This document shows, piece after piece, positions 1-9,344 of a stretch of 64,000 nt of DNA. Numbering within the stretch: position 1 is the first letter of the stretch; the number at the start of each line of letters is the position of its first letter. The DNA comes from Pseudomonas sp. A34-9 (lineage in GTDB: Bacteria > Pseudomonadota > Gammaproteobacteria > Pseudomonadales > Pseudomonadaceae), in NCBI RefSeq assembly GCF_029543085.1, contig NZ_CP119967.1:5557001-5621000 (forward strand), written 5' to 3'. Made by a program: the position numbers and the translations under genes. The notes beneath the pieces are model-generated. The model searched no databases and was not told the origin of the DNA. It worked only from the letters and a program-made list of their open reading frames with translations.

Positions 1-243
1 TGTGAAAACCGGACGATCGAGGCGCAGGATTTGCGTCTGAGTGAAGGCAACTGCGCGGCGGATGGCGGGATTGCCGATCTGACGCAGATCGACAATCTGG
101 AAGATTATCTGGAGAACGTCGAGAGGAAGCTGATTCTGCAGGCGCTGGAGGAGACACGCTGGAATCGTACGGCGGCGGCGCAGCGCTTGAGTCTTTCGTT
201 CAGGTCGATGCGCTATCGGCTGAAGAAATTGGGCCTGGATTGA
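1..243 (+). CDS. pilR: PilR C-terminus (NtrC-type response regulator), 5'-truncated by window edge
   Basis: The open frame runs in from base 1 and gives the last 80 residues of a sigma-54-dependent response regulator. The end carries a Fis-type helix-turn-helix: an ALEETRWNRTAAAQRL helix pair, then RSMRYRLKKLGLD at the terminus, the usual ending of NtrC-family activators. PilR, with its sensor PilS, activates pilA (major pilin) transcription. The assignment to PilR rather than another NtrC protein rests on the minor-pilin locus next door and on recalled P. aeruginosa gene order; receiver and AAA+ domains lie outside the window. Confidence 0.85.
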   Translation, partial: CENRTIEAQDLRLSEGNCAADGGIADLTQIDNLEDYLENVERKLILQALEETRWNRTAAAQRLSLSFRSMRYRLKKLGLD

Positions 244-250
244 GGGCCCC

Positions 251-341
251 ATCGCGAGCAGACTCACTCCTACATTGGATCCTCGTTTAATTCACATATT
301 GTGAACACCCGAGATCCCTGTAGGAGTGAGCCTGCTCGCGA
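251..341. repeat. REPIN-like inverted pair of REP palindromes
   Basis: Two copies of the GTAGGAGTGAGCCTGCTCGCGA repeat lie in opposite orientation (251-274 and 319-341) with a short spacer, between pilR and the end of thiO. One arm has a mismatch (GCAGACTC for GCAGGCTC). The same element recurs at least eight more times in the window, always between genes. Confidence 0.85.
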
Positions 342-374
342 AAGCGATCTGCCAGGCTACAGAGAAATATCTGA

Positions 375-1475
375 CTAAATGCGGCCTTCCGGTGCATACG
401 GCGCCGGATCAATAATCGGCGCCCTTCCCAGCATCACATCGGCAAACAACTGACACGACGCCGGCGCCAGCACTAACCCATTGCGGTAATGCCCGCAGTT
501 CAGCCACAACCCGTCAAACCCCGGCACCTGGCCAATATACGGAATGCCCTCCGGCGAACCCGGACGCAACCCCGCCCAGTGCCCGACCACTTCGGCAGCC
601 GCCAGCGCTGGCAATAATTCCACCGCCGAAGCCTTGAGACTTTCCAGTGCTACCTCGGTCGGCGTCTTGTCGTAGCCTTCGTGCTCCAGTGTACTGCCAA
701 TCAGAATGTGGCCGTCGCGACGGGGAATCGCATAACGCCCCTTGGCCAGCACCATGCTCGGCAGGAAATCCGCCGCACATTTATAGAGAATCATCTGGCC
801 TTTGACTGGCTCGACCGGCAGTATCAGGTCCAGCGTCTTGAGCAGATCACCGCTCCACGCCCCGGCAGTCAGCACGACCTGATCACCGTTGATCACACCC
901 TTCGACGTCTCGACGCCAACAACTCGCCCGTTCTCGCGAATAAACCCGCTGACTTCGCACTGTTCGTGAATCGTCACGTTCGGTAGCGCCTGCAAGGCCG
1001 CTTTCAGCGACTTCACCAGACGCGGATTGCGCACGTTGGCGACATCAGCCATATGGATTGCCCGCGAAAACCCACCGCCGAGCACCGGCACCGCATCGTG
1101 CGCTGCCGAGATATCCACAGCCCGCAGCGGACGATTTTCTCGCCTGGCCCAGGCCAGCGCTTCAGCTTCGTCGTCCAGGTCCAGCCAGTACAGGCCAGTG
1201 GTGTGAACCTCAGGATCGACCCCGGTATCGGCAAACAAACGCTCGCCGAGCTGTGGATAAAAATCCTGCGACCAGTGCGCCAGCGCGGTGACTGCCGGGC
1301 TGTAGCGCCACGGATACAGCGGCGAAACGATACCGCCGCCCGCCCAAGACGACTCCTGGCCGAGGTTCGAACGATCCAGCAGCACCACGCTGCGCACTTC
1401 AGAGGCGAGATTGTAGGCGGTCAGCAGGCCAATCACCCCGCCACCGACAATCACCACTTGCTGTTGCCTGGTCAT
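375..1475 (-). CDS. thiO: Glycine oxidase ThiO (FAD-dependent)
   Basis: 366 residues. Oxidises glycine (and similar amines) to the imine with FAD and oxygen, supplying dehydroglycine for the thiazole ring of thiamine. The N-terminus has the Rossmann dinucleotide signature VVIVGGGVIGLLTAYNLA followed by an acidic residue after the second strand (LLDRS), and the DAO-family end GLWLNCGHYRNGLVLAPAS near the C-terminus. The frame stays open to 1622, but the ATG at 1475 puts the FAD motif about eight residues from the start, as in the family; the longer version adds an unrelated basic stretch. It reads convergently with pilR and follows pilE on the same strand 56 bp downstream. Confidence 0.9.
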   Translation of the reverse strand: MTRQQQVVIVGGGVIGLLTAYNLASEVRSVVLLDRSNLGQESSWAGGGIVSPLYPWRYSPAVTALAHWSQDFYPQLGERLFADTGVDPEVHTTGLYWLDLDDEAEALAWARRENRPLRAVDISAAHDAVPVLGGGFSRAIHMADVANVRNPRLVKSLKAALQALPNVTIHEQCEVSGFIRENGRVVGVETSKGVINGDQVVLTAGAWSGDLLKTLDLILPVEPVKGQMILYKCAADFLPSMVLAKGRYAIPRRDGHILIGSTLEHEGYDKTPTEVALESLKASAVELLPALAAAEVVGHWAGLRPGSPEGIPYIGQVPGFDGLWLNCGHYRNGLVLAPASCQLFADVMLGRAPIIDPAPYAPEGRI

Positions 1476-1531
1476 GTTTGATCCAACCGTAAAAAAGACA
1501 ATGGGCGCAAAAGGCACCCGAAAAAAGCGCC

Positions 1532-1933
1532 TCAGCGGCCCCAGCAATCCTTGGTGGTCAGCCCGGTGGTCGCGTTGTTCATGCTTCGGACACCGGTGTT
1601 GGTCAGGGTGAAATCCCCGCACTTGTCGGTGGCCATCGACGTACCCGTTTTACGGGTGGCGGTCAGCAGGAAGGTCTGGTCAGCGATGGTCGGGGTGAGG
1701 GTGTAGAAGTCATTGCCCGTGCTGAGCCCGGTGATGCCGGTGTAGACATTGTTCTTGGTGTAGAACCGTTCGAGGGTTTGCGCCTGCTCCGAGAGCAGCG
1801 ACACCACTTCGGCACGCCGGCCCTTTTTCAGGTACTCGGTATAGCTCGGTGCGGCGATGGTGATGACGATCCCGATGATCGCAATCACGATCATGATTTC
1901 GATCAGGGTAAAGCCTCGGTTGGATCTGCGCAT
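1532..1933 (-). CDS. pilE: Type IV minor pilin PilE
   Basis: 133 residues. Class III prepilin signal: short basic leader MRRSNRG, then the cleaved FTLIEIMIVIAIIGIVITIAA segment with Glu at +5 of the mature protein. Two cysteines near the end (TDKCGDF and KDCWGR) would form the D-region disulfide. It should be processed by PilD and added to the minor-pilin priming complex at the pilus tip. It is the last gene of the leftward fimU-pilV-pilW-pilX-pilY1-pilE operon, 15 bp after pilY1. The small pilY2 gene found between pilY1 and pilE in P. aeruginosa is missing. Confidence 0.92.
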   Translation of the reverse strand: MRRSNRGFTLIEIMIVIAIIGIVITIAAPSYTEYLKKGRRAEVVSLLSEQAQTLERFYTKNNVYTGITGLSTGNDFYTLTPTIADQTFLLTATRKTGTSMATDKCGDFTLTNTGVRSMNNATTGLTTKDCWGR

Positions 1934-1948
1934 GCCTCAAACTCTCGC

Positions 1949-4900
1949 TTACTGTATTTGTCGCCACATGATACGACGGCTGCCACCGCCGGACTTTTCC
2001 ACCAGCGTGGTAATGCCACCGCTGGAGTCATTCACAATCTTGCGCGTGGCACCGTTGACGATGGCATTCAGGGTTGGAATGCCGCCGGTGAACACCACAC
2101 CACTGGAAATCGTGTCGTTGCTGTCGACTACGCCATCGGCATTGGTGTCGAGCACCGCGTAGTTGAGCATCTTACCGCTGAACGCATCGAGTTCGACCAA
2201 CTTGCCGGTGCCGAAACTGGAACAGGGATCGGTCGTGTCGACGCTCGCCGTGGTGAAGATGATCCGCCCCAGCACCAGACTGGCCTGATTGATCACCCGC
2301 TCGCCGGTCAGGGCGTTGTTATACACCAACGGCAGATACCAGCCCTTTTCTCCCGGATAGGTCGTGTCGTTTTGCGTCGTCGTCACGAACTGCCCGGAAC
2401 TGCCGGAAAAAACTCCGGTAACCGCCTGTGCCTGCAGACTGCTGACGGTGAGCTGGCCCGAACCTCCGTCGGCATCCCACACCGAATAGAACGCCTGCTG
2501 ATCCTTGTTGGTCTTGTCGGCGGTTTCGTTGAACTTGCCGGTGCCGACAAAAATCTGTTTGCCACCGAGCGCGTTGTCCGCCAGCAGCGGTTGCGCGGTA
2601 ATCGGTTGAGTCGCCCCGCCCGCCGTGGTGAATAACGGCTTGCCGGAAAACGCTACACCCCAACTGTCCGTCGACGTCGCACTCAAGTCGAACTTCCACA
2701 AACGCCCTTTCAAGTCACCGCCATAGGCAGCCTGCACGACGTTCTGTGAGTTGACCTTGAGTTTTACCGAGGACAACCCGTTGGTGGTTTCCGTACTGTC
2801 GATGACGATTTTCCTGATCAGCGAACCGTCTCGTACGTCCAGCACATACAACGCTGCGACCCCGGAATTGCTCCCGTAACCATTGGCGATAAAGGCTGCC
2901 CAGCGACCGTCGGCCAAGCGTGCCACTTCCGGGCGGGCGTAGGCATAACCCAGATCATTGAATGCGTTGGCGGTACTGGCAGTGACGGGTGCACTGACCT
3001 CCCACAACGCGCGTAAAACATTGCCCGCCGAAGCGTCGAACAGTTGCAGCGCATAAAAAGTCTTGCCGCCCGCGCCGGTACCGCCAATGGCCAGCGTTTT
3101 CCAGGCACTGTTTAGCTGGGCGTCAAACACACCGACCTGACCGTCGACGAGAAACTTGTGGCTGACGCCGTTGATGTAGGTCGGATCAGCAATCAGCCGT
3201 AACGACGGCAACACACTGGATGGCATGTAGGCGTAGCGTCGGGTGCCGTTGGCCGAGTTGATGACATTGACGAAACCATCGTTGGCGTTCACCACCAGGC
3301 TGGCGTTCATGTTTGCCGCTTTGGTCGTCAGGTAAGCGCTATAGGTGCTGTCACCGGCAAGGTCGGAAGCAGTCTTGTCTGTGGGTGAGGCCAGCACCAG
3401 CGGTGAGTTGATGATGTCGCCGAGTAACACGCTGCGCACCTTGAGCCCGGTTTTGTTGGTGCCTTTGCTCCACTCCACCAGATCGTTGCCGGTGATGCCG
3501 GTGGGCAAACCTTGGCTGAGTGTCGTCTGTTGCGCGGTGGCGAAGTTGCCGTAGGCAAGCGTCACGGCGGCATTGCTCGCGGTATTCCACGATTGATAAG
3601 TCGGTGCAGTAGCTCCCGGCACGATGGTCGTGTCGGTGGTCCAGAGTGCTGTCGAGGTGTTCACCGCCCCGGCTGAGGTGAAGCCGAAAGATTTGATCGT
3701 GCCGCGCCAGTCCTTGGGGTCGTAACCGGTCTGAAAGTAACTGGTGCCGCTGGCCAGTGTGGTCCCGCTGGTCACGCCACTGCCGCCCGAACCGGCCTTG
3801 GAGGTGATGTCGCTCAACGCGGACGACAAGGCCGCGTTGAGGCCAGTACTGTCGGTCGCCTGGTAATACTTGCCCTGCCCATAACTGGCGGCATCGGACA
3901 GCATGTCGTTGTCGGCGGTGAACCCCACCGTGTAGGTATTCATGTTCTGCTTGGGAAAATCCACCGCGTTCCAGCTCTTGCCCGCCGCATCGGTACCAGA
4001 CGAACGCATGTCGATGTCGAAGGCAAACTTGGCAATGTCATCCAGATACAGCGTGTCCCCTTCGTTGTCGCCATTGAGGTTGTTACCGTCGTTGTTGACG
4101 CCATCCCAGTTTGGCAAACGGCTGCCGCCCAACGGGTCATTCGTCGGGAAGGTTCGGTCGAAGGTGGGCAGACCGTCGGTGATCACCACACCGTAGTTTT
4201 TCTGACAGCGGTACTGAATCGGGCTGGTGTAGGTACTGGGCGTGCTGTTGTAGTACGGCGCCATGCCGCGCATGTAGCGGGTGATTTCGTAATAGGTTTC
4301 CGCCAACGGCGTGTTGGCCACGGCGCTCAAGCCGTTGATCGAGGAGACCAGCGCGTTGTAGTTGCTGTCGGCCTGTGCCTGAGTCACGCTGCCGCTGACC
4401 GGCGACAGATCGCTGATCGAACGGGCGATGAAACCGCCATTCCCCGAGTTGTTGCTGGTGGCCGGGTTGAACGTCGACAAGCCGATACGCAACGTGCGGT
4501 TGCTGCTGACCAATGCCGTGGAGACGTTGCGCGCGACGTTGATGCGGTAGTCGTTGGGAATCGCCCCGGTGGTGAAATCACGCGTGCCGGTGTTGATGGC
4601 CAGGCCAACCACATAGGAAATGTAATCCCCGGAATAACGCGTGTTGCCGCTGCCCACCGGGTCCGGCAGTTTCAGGCACAACGGCGCCAGACTGTTGTTG
4701 TAGAACGCATAGGCACCACCGGAACAGCCTGATGTTGGCAGGCTCGACAGAAAGATCGTGTCGCCACTGATCGCCGTCGAACTCAGGCACAAGCCAAGCA
4801 AAGCGTTGCATTGCCGCGCCGGCGTGCGATCAGCCGTCGGGTCGAATCCAGCCGCATAAATGATGCTGTTCATGCTCCCCGAGTCGTCGATCAGCAGCAT

Positions 4901-5032
4901 GACGTTGGGTGGCACCGCCGCCGCACTCAACAGCGGCGAATCAGACGGCGTAAACGCGTAGGCCGGCGTCGCCAGATACAAGCTCAGCAACATGCCGAGC
5001 AACAGCGATCCACAGCGCTCAATACTTCGCAT
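1949..5032 (-). CDS. pilY1: Type IV pilus tip adhesin / assembly protein PilY1
   Basis: 1027 residues. Signal peptide MRSIERCGSLLLGMLLSLYL...AYA, then an N-terminal von Willebrand A-like domain with the metal-site motif DDSGSMN (residues 49-55), and a C-terminal beta-propeller (PilC/PilY type) carrying an EF-hand-like calcium loop DTNADGVVD near residue 962. PilY1 sits at the pilus tip, acts in extension/retraction, and in P. aeruginosa links surface contact to c-di-GMP and virulence control. The start at 5032 has GGAGAG eight bases upstream; an ATG at 5050 in frame lacks such a site. The start overlaps the end of pilX by 14 bp, implying translational coupling. Confidence 0.93.
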   Translation of the reverse strand: MRSIERCGSLLLGMLLSLYLATPAYAFTPSDSPLLSAAAVPPNVMLLIDDSGSMNSIIYAAGFDPTADRTPARQCNALLGLCLSSTAISGDTIFLSSLPTSGCSGGAYAFYNNSLAPLCLKLPDPVGSGNTRYSGDYISYVVGLAINTGTRDFTTGAIPNDYRINVARNVSTALVSSNRTLRIGLSTFNPATSNNSGNGGFIARSISDLSPVSGSVTQAQADSNYNALVSSINGLSAVANTPLAETYYEITRYMRGMAPYYNSTPSTYTSPIQYRCQKNYGVVITDGLPTFDRTFPTNDPLGGSRLPNWDGVNNDGNNLNGDNEGDTLYLDDIAKFAFDIDMRSSGTDAAGKSWNAVDFPKQNMNTYTVGFTADNDMLSDAASYGQGKYYQATDSTGLNAALSSALSDITSKAGSGGSGVTSGTTLASGTSYFQTGYDPKDWRGTIKSFGFTSAGAVNTSTALWTTDTTIVPGATAPTYQSWNTASNAAVTLAYGNFATAQQTTLSQGLPTGITGNDLVEWSKGTNKTGLKVRSVLLGDIINSPLVLASPTDKTASDLAGDSTYSAYLTTKAANMNASLVVNANDGFVNVINSANGTRRYAYMPSSVLPSLRLIADPTYINGVSHKFLVDGQVGVFDAQLNSAWKTLAIGGTGAGGKTFYALQLFDASAGNVLRALWEVSAPVTASTANAFNDLGYAYARPEVARLADGRWAAFIANGYGSNSGVAALYVLDVRDGSLIRKIVIDSTETTNGLSSVKLKVNSQNVVQAAYGGDLKGRLWKFDLSATSTDSWGVAFSGKPLFTTAGGATQPITAQPLLADNALGGKQIFVGTGKFNETADKTNKDQQAFYSVWDADGGSGQLTVSSLQAQAVTGVFSGSSGQFVTTTQNDTTYPGEKGWYLPLVYNNALTGERVINQASLVLGRIIFTTASVDTTDPCSSFGTGKLVELDAFSGKMLNYAVLDTNADGVVDSNDTISSGVVFTGGIPTLNAIVNGATRKIVNDSSGGITTLVEKSGGGSRRIMWRQIQ

Positions 5033-5498
5033 AGACACTCTCCACCACACTGCGCGAAGTGCCGGCGATACCCACGGCGGTGACCCGATACAACGTCGCC
5101 GAAGTGTTACTCGGTACGTTCACTGCCGTGAGCGTGGTGCCAATATTCTGCACACCATAGAAACCATTACCGGAAGCGATCCAGGTCACACCCGACGTTG
5201 AATTCAGCCCCGCCGCACTGACCACCGATGACTCCGCCGGCGGTGCGCATTGCGTCGTGCCGCTGCACACCGCCAAGGTGTAGGTATCGAGTTGAACCGC
5301 ACTCTCCCCCACTCGCAACGCCGCCTCGGCCGTTTGAAACGACTGATTACGCAAACTCACGCTGCCGGCCATTTTTTCCTGCAGGTTGGCGCTCTGCATC
5401 GACGACAGGCCAATCAACGTCAGCAACAACAAAAACACCAGACTGACCAGTAGCGCCATGCCGCGCTGCGCCTGACGGGTATGGAAAGCAATCCTCAT
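5019..5498 (-). CDS. pilX: Minor pilin PilX
   Basis: 159 residues. The leader MRIAFHTRQAQRG precedes a hydrophobic MALLVSLVFLLLLTLIGLSS helix. Mature residue 5 is Val, not the usual Glu, and SMQSANLQEKMAGSV follows; this resembles the PilX/GspK-like class. Its role is in the priming subcomplex that recruits PilY1 to the pilus. The chosen ATG (5498) has GAGGGGCG just upstream; an in-frame ATG at 5513 overlaps the end of pilW and adds only MRGAT. It lies between pilW and pilY1. Confidence 0.88.
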   Translation of the reverse strand: MRIAFHTRQAQRGMALLVSLVFLLLLTLIGLSSMQSANLQEKMAGSVSLRNQSFQTAEAALRVGESAVQLDTYTLAVCSGTTQCAPPAESSVVSAAGLNSTSGVTWIASGNGFYGVQNIGTTLTAVNVPSNTSATLYRVTAVGIAGTSRSVVESVYAKY

Positions 5499-5509
5499 CG
5501 TCGCGCCCC

Positions 5510-6223
5510 TCACTGCAGGCGGTTGCGCAAAGCGGCAACCACATTGAAGGTTTGACTGGCTACCCGGTTGCCCGGATCAGCGAGGGTCAGGCTCAGGCGC
5601 ACACTGCGGATGCGTGCCGGGTCGCTGGGGTTGGCGCTGTAAGTCGAGGCGGCGACATCCGTCGCGGAACTGGCCAGACCGAACATCACGGTGAACGCAC
5701 TGACGTTGTTCACCAGCACCTGTTGGGACGGCGTACCGCTGCCAGTGCCCATAAGAATCTGATTGTTGCTGAAGCTGTAGATCAGACGCCGGATCGGAAA
5801 CGCGATCTGCCCGCTCGCCGCAGATCGCAAGCCGGTATACGCCGTCGCACTGTTGCGGCAATCGGAGAGCACCGTCCAGGTCGGCGTCCCCCCGCCGTTG
5901 CCAATGTCAGCGGTGACCAGCGTCAGTTTCAGATTGGCGTTGTCCCAACTGATCGGCGTGACCTGCGCAGCGTAGAAGTCGCCCGCAGTGCTCGAATCGG
6001 TAATGGTGCCAAGACAGCCGAACATCCCGACCATGCGAATTTCCTGGATCATTTTGCTCAAAACGAACCGCGCGTCTTCCTGCATCGCAGCGGCGCTGTT
6101 CTGGCTGACGTAGGTATTTTTCGCCGCAATGAAGATCTGCACCACGCCCAACACCACGATGAGACCCAGTGCCAGAGCGATGAGCATTTCGATCAGGCCG
6201 AAACCACGCTGAAAACGCCTCAT
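5510..6223 (-). CDS. pilW: Minor pilin PilW
   Basis: 237 residues. Prepilin signal MRRFQRG|FGLIEMLIALALGLIVVLG with Glu at +5, followed by the PilW-type VQIFIAAKNTYVSQNSAAAM helix and a Cys-bearing globular domain (GMFGCLG, LSDCRN). The upstream frame is open to 6682, but that part is out-of-frame pilV and has no pilin character. Its ATG overlaps the pilV stop in an ATGA, so the two genes are probably translationally coupled. Confidence 0.9.
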   Translation of the reverse strand: MRRFQRGFGLIEMLIALALGLIVVLGVVQIFIAAKNTYVSQNSAAAMQEDARFVLSKMIQEIRMVGMFGCLGTITDSSTAGDFYAAQVTPISWDNANLKLTLVTADIGNGGGTPTWTVLSDCRNSATAYTGLRSAASGQIAFPIRRLIYSFSNNQILMGTGSGTPSQQVLVNNVSAFTVMFGLASSATDVAASTYSANPSDPARIRSVRLSLTLADPGNRVASQTFNVVAALRNRLQ

Positions 6224-6669
6224 GGTGTGGCCACCGGATCGACTGCGGCGCGACTGCTCAGCACGAAACTGCGTTGAGCGCTGGCAGTGTTGGCTGCCCG
6301 CGCATCGCTCCAGTTGATCGTGATGGTGTACACCCGCTGACTGAGGGTGATGGTGCCGGTCGCGGTCGGTCCACCGAAATTGATGATATTGGTCGAGAAG
6401 TCGTAGAGATCCTGATCTCGCGCAACGCTCAAGTTGCCCGAGGTCGGCGGGGTGACGGTGTAGTCGGCGCCGGAGTTGGCGCGGATGCGGTCCATCATGT
6501 CGTAGGCGATGAAACTGGCCTGACTGGTCATCCTTGAACTGTCGGTGTACTTCAGCGCATTGAGTTGCACCGCCGCCGCGCCTAGCAGCCCGACCGTCAG
6601 AATCAGCAACGCGACCAGCACCTCGATCAGCGTCATACCCTGCTGTACGTGTTGACTCCCTGCCCTCAT
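6220..6669 (-). CDS. pilV: Minor pilin PilV
   Basis: 149 residues. Prepilin leader MRAGSQHVQQG, then MTLIEVLVALLILTVGLLGA with Glu at +5 and Met at +1. The rest fits PilV: AYDMMDRIRANSGADY is the usual motif after the N-terminal helix. It starts inside an ATGA overlap with the fimU stop, and ends in an ATGA overlap with pilW. The frame is open to 6708, but those extra codons are inside fimU. Confidence 0.9.
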   Translation of the reverse strand: MRAGSQHVQQGMTLIEVLVALLILTVGLLGAAAVQLNALKYTDSSRMTSQASFIAYDMMDRIRANSGADYTVTPPTSGNLSVARDQDLYDFSTNIINFGGPTATGTITLSQRVYTITINWSDARAANTASAQRSFVLSSRAAVDPVATP

Positions 6670-7139
6670 CCGCAAGTTCCACCCAATTGAATTCGTCCGT
6701 TCAAACACACGTTCAGCGTCCTGCTTTGCGTCCCCAACGTGTAACTGATGGTCACCGCCGTCGACGGCGCTGCCAGGCCGCCGAGGTTGTTGAAATCCAG
6801 TGCGGTCACTCCTGAGGGTAGCGTCAGAGTCGCGCCGCTGCTCATCGCGGGAACAACCCGCAACACATTGGCCGGGGTGCCAGTACTGTCGTAGACCGAC
6901 AGTTCACCGGTCCAGACGCTGCCGCCAGCGGTCGGGCGCAGGCGCAGGGTAGTGCCACGATCAATGGCTTCGAGTCTGGCGAAATTGATCGCCCGTTGCA
7001 GGTCGCCCATTTCGGTGTCGGCCTTGCTGCCCTGTATCGAACGGGTAAACGCCGGCACTGCCAGGGTGATCAGGATCACGAAGATCGCTACCGCGACCAA
7101 CAACTCGATCAGCGTGAAACCTTTTGTACGAAGATCCAT
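6666..7139 (-). CDS. fimU: Minor pseudopilin FimU (GspH/FimT family)
   Basis: 157 residues. Signal MDLRTKG|FTLIELLVAVAIFVILITLAVPAF, then the GspH/FimT pattern: DLQRAINFARLEAIDRG and a C-terminal Cys pair (LNVCLNG, GGTCG). First gene of the leftward minor-pilin operon, so its promoter should lie in 7140-7269. It is called FimU rather than FimT from its place directly before pilV; the two families cannot be separated by motif alone. Confidence 0.8.
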   Translation of the reverse strand: MDLRTKGFTLIELLVAVAIFVILITLAVPAFTRSIQGSKADTEMGDLQRAINFARLEAIDRGTTLRLRPTAGGSVWTGELSVYDSTGTPANVLRVVPAMSSGATLTLPSGVTALDFNNLGGLAAPSTAVTISYTLGTQSRTLNVCLNGRIQLGGTCG

Positions 7140-7269
7140 CGATGCCCTCCGTTGCCGTCGGCTATACCTGCTTCTACACGCTAGAACATTCAACCGGCCC
7201 GCGTCGGTTGATTTGCCCTGCCCGGCGCACGGAGCGCGCCGTTCATCACACTCCACGGAGGGAGTTTTC

Positions 7270-7824
7270 ATGCCGCAACAGGGTTTCAGCCTGGTCGAAC
7301 TGCTTATGGGACTGGCGATTGGCGCAATTGTTCTGCTGCTGGTCAGTCCGGCGTTTGCGACGCTCAAAGAATCGAATCATCGGGATCAGGCGGCGCAAGC
7401 CTTGCTCGATGGCCTTCGTAACGCTCGCACCATGGCCATCACGCGCAATCAGAGCGTGGTGATTCATGGCATCAACGGCGACTGGAGTCAGGGCTGGCGG
7501 ATCATTCTGGATATCAGCGGCAAGGGGCCGAAAGACAGCAGCAATCCACTGCTACAAGAAAGTGTCAGTGACACAGGGGTGCCGATTGTCGGCAATTGGT
7601 CGGTGAGTCGTTACGTTCGTTTCAGCAGTCTGGGGCAACCACTGATGCCCGGGCGGGCGTTTCAGGCAGGGACACTCCATGTCTGCTCGGCTCGCGAGCC
7701 GGTCAGCCAGCGCCAGATAGTGCTGGCGGCGACCGGTCGCGTGCGTCTGGCCAGCGAAAAAGCCGAACAGGCGCTGTGTCAAAAAACCAAAAGCGTCAGA
7801 TCGAACGCACGCGCAGCTCTTTAG
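7270..7824 (+). CDS. fimT: Pseudopilin FimT (GspH/FimT family), divergent from fimU
   Basis: 184 residues from an ATG with GGAG at 7261-7264 just upstream. Prepilin leader [29 protein letters not shown], then the FimT/GspH motif [22 protein letters not shown] and late Cys residues (LHVCSAR, QALCQKT). FimT proteins are minor pilins; FimT of some species binds DNA during natural transformation, which cannot be judged here. It is transcribed away from fimU across a 130-bp gap, and its 3' end overlaps ispH tail to tail by 29 bp. Confidence 0.82.
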   Translation: MPQQGFSLVELLMGLAIGAIVLLLVSPAFATLKESNHRDQAAQALLDGLRNARTMAITRNQSVVIHGINGDWSQGWRIILDISGKGPKDSSNPLLQESVSDTGVPIVGNWSVSRYVRFSSLGQPLMPGRAFQAGTLHVCSAREPVSQRQIVLAATGRVRLASEKAEQALCQKTKSVRSNARAAL

Positions 7825-8740
7825 GCATCGAGAAGGTGATGTTCTCTTCACGCCCGGCCAGTTCATCGGCACCGGTGGCGCCCCAGGCCTGCAATTGCTG
7901 AATCACGCCGCGCACCAGCACTTCCGGCGCGGAGGCACCGGCGGTGATGCCAATACGTTCGACGCCCTCGAACCAGCTCTGCTGCAAGTCTTCGGCACCG
8001 TCGATCAGGTAGGCCGGCGTGGCCATGCGTTCAGCGAGTTCACGCAGACGGTTGGAGTTGGAACTGTTCGGACTGCCGACCACCAGCACCACATCGCACT
8101 CGTCGGCCAATTGCTTGACCGCGTCCTGACGGTTTTGTGTGGCGTAGCAGATGTCGTCCTTGCGCGGGCCACCGATGGCCGGGAAGCGCGTGCGCAAGGC
8201 ATCGATGACGCGACTGGTGTCGTCCATCGACAGCGTCGTCTGAGTAACGAAAGCCAGTTTTTCCGGGTTGTGCACCTGCAACTCGGCCACGTCTTTCTCG
8301 TCTTCGACGAGGTAGATCGCGCCGCCATTGCTGGCGTCGTATTGGCCCATGGTGCCTTCGACTTCCGGGTGACCGGCGTGGCCGATCAGGATGCACTCGC
8401 GACCGTCGCGGCTGTATTTCGCCACTTCGATGTGCACCTTGGTCACCAGTGGGCAAGTGGCGTCGAACACTTTCAGGCCACGGCCGGCGGCTTCGTTACG
8501 CACGGCTTGAGAGACGCCATGGGCACTGAAGATCACGATGACATCGTCCGGCACCTGATCCAGCTCTTCGACGAAGATCGCCCCGCGACTGCGCAGGTCT
8601 TCAACGACGAACTTGTTGTGCACCACTTCATGGCGCACGTAGATCGGCGGCCCGAAGACTTCCAGGGCGCGGTTGACGATTTCGATCGCCCGGTCCACGC
8701 CGGCGCAGAAGCCACGGGGGTTGGCGAGTTTGATTTGCAT
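7796..8740 (-). CDS. ispH: 4-hydroxy-3-methylbut-2-enyl diphosphate reductase IspH (LytB)
   Basis: 314 residues. Last step of the MEP pathway: HMBPP to IPP and DMAPP. The three cluster-binding cysteines are visible in [18 protein letters not shown] and [11 protein letters not shown], and the substrate motif [10 protein letters not shown] is intact. The start at 8740 gives [14 protein letters not shown], as in homologues; the longer open frame reads back into the REP pair. It is the last gene of the leftward murJ-side block, separated from fkpB by a REPIN, and overlaps fimT convergently. Confidence 0.96.
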   Translation of the reverse strand: MQIKLANPRGFCAGVDRAIEIVNRALEVFGPPIYVRHEVVHNKFVVEDLRSRGAIFVEELDQVPDDVIVIFSAHGVSQAVRNEAAGRGLKVFDATCPLVTKVHIEVAKYSRDGRECILIGHAGHPEVEGTMGQYDASNGGAIYLVEDEKDVAELQVHNPEKLAFVTQTTLSMDDTSRVIDALRTRFPAIGGPRKDDICYATQNRQDAVKQLADECDVVLVVGSPNSSNSNRLRELAERMATPAYLIDGAEDLQQSWFEGVERIGITAGASAPEVLVRGVIQQLQAWGATGADELAGREENITFSMPKELRVRSI

Positions 8741-8782
8741 GCTGTGCCTCGTGTCTTGCGCGCGAAAACAATGAATAACTAC

Positions 8783-8872
8783 TGTGGGAGCGAGCTCGCT
8801 CGCGAAGGGGGCATCACCTTCAACATCTCTGTTAGCTGACACACCGCTTTCGCGAGCAAGCTCGCTCCCACA
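8783..8872. repeat. REPIN-like inverted REP pair
   Basis: Arms TGTGGGAGCGAGCTCGCTCGCGA (8783-8805) and its complement (8850-8872, with one AAGC variation) flank a 44-bp spacer. It fills the gap between fkpB and ispH. Confidence 0.85.
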
Positions 8873-8891
8873 TTTGACCTTATACAGTCAG

Positions 8892-9344
8892 TTACAGCGC
8901 TTTGACGGAAATGATTTCCACGTCAAAGGTCAGCGTCTTGCCCGACAGCGGGTGGTTGAAGTCGATGGTCACTTGCGTGTCATCAAACTCTTTAACCACG
9001 CCTGGCAGCTCAGTATTGGCCGCATCGTTGAAGATCACCAGCAAACCCGGCGACAGCTCCATGTCGACGAACTGCGAACGCGCAATGATCTGCACGTTCT
9101 GCGGGTTCGGCTGGCCGAAGGCGTTTTCCGGCTCGACGGTCAGTGTACGCTTGTCGCCGGCCTTGAAGCCGAACAGCGCCGCTTCGAAACCCGGTAGCAG
9201 GTTGCCGTCGCCGACCTTGAAGGTCGCCGGGGCTTTGTCGAAGGTGCTGTCGACCGTGTCGCCGTTCTCCAGGCGCAATGCAAAGTGCAAGGTGACTTCC
9301 GTGTTCTGGCCGATGCGTTGCTCAGCCAATACCTGTTCAGTCAT
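8892..9344 (-). CDS. fkpB: FKBP-type peptidyl-prolyl isomerase, SlyD/FkpB class
   Basis: 150 residues. Interrupted FKBP fold: N-terminal HFALRLENGDTVDSTF, the LLPGFEAALFGFKAGDKR motif, an IF (insert-in-flap) chaperone domain in the middle, and the returning FNHPLSGKTLTFDVEI strand. It lacks the His-rich metal-binding tail of SlyD, so it matches FkpB (SlpA). Its start overlaps the lspA stop by 8 bp; the lspA-fkpB-ispH linkage is common in gammaproteobacteria. Confidence 0.92.
   Translation of the reverse strand: MTEQVLAEQRIGQNTEVTLHFALRLENGDTVDSTFDKAPATFKVGDGNLLPGFEAALFGFKAGDKRTLTVEPENAFGQPNPQNVQIIARSQFVDMELSPGLLVIFNDAANTELPGVVKEFDDTQVTIDFNHPLSGKTLTFDVEIISVKAL

Noticed and set aside
1934..1948. 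Search for pilY2 between pilY1 and pilE
   Set aside because: The gap is 15 bp; no room for a gene.
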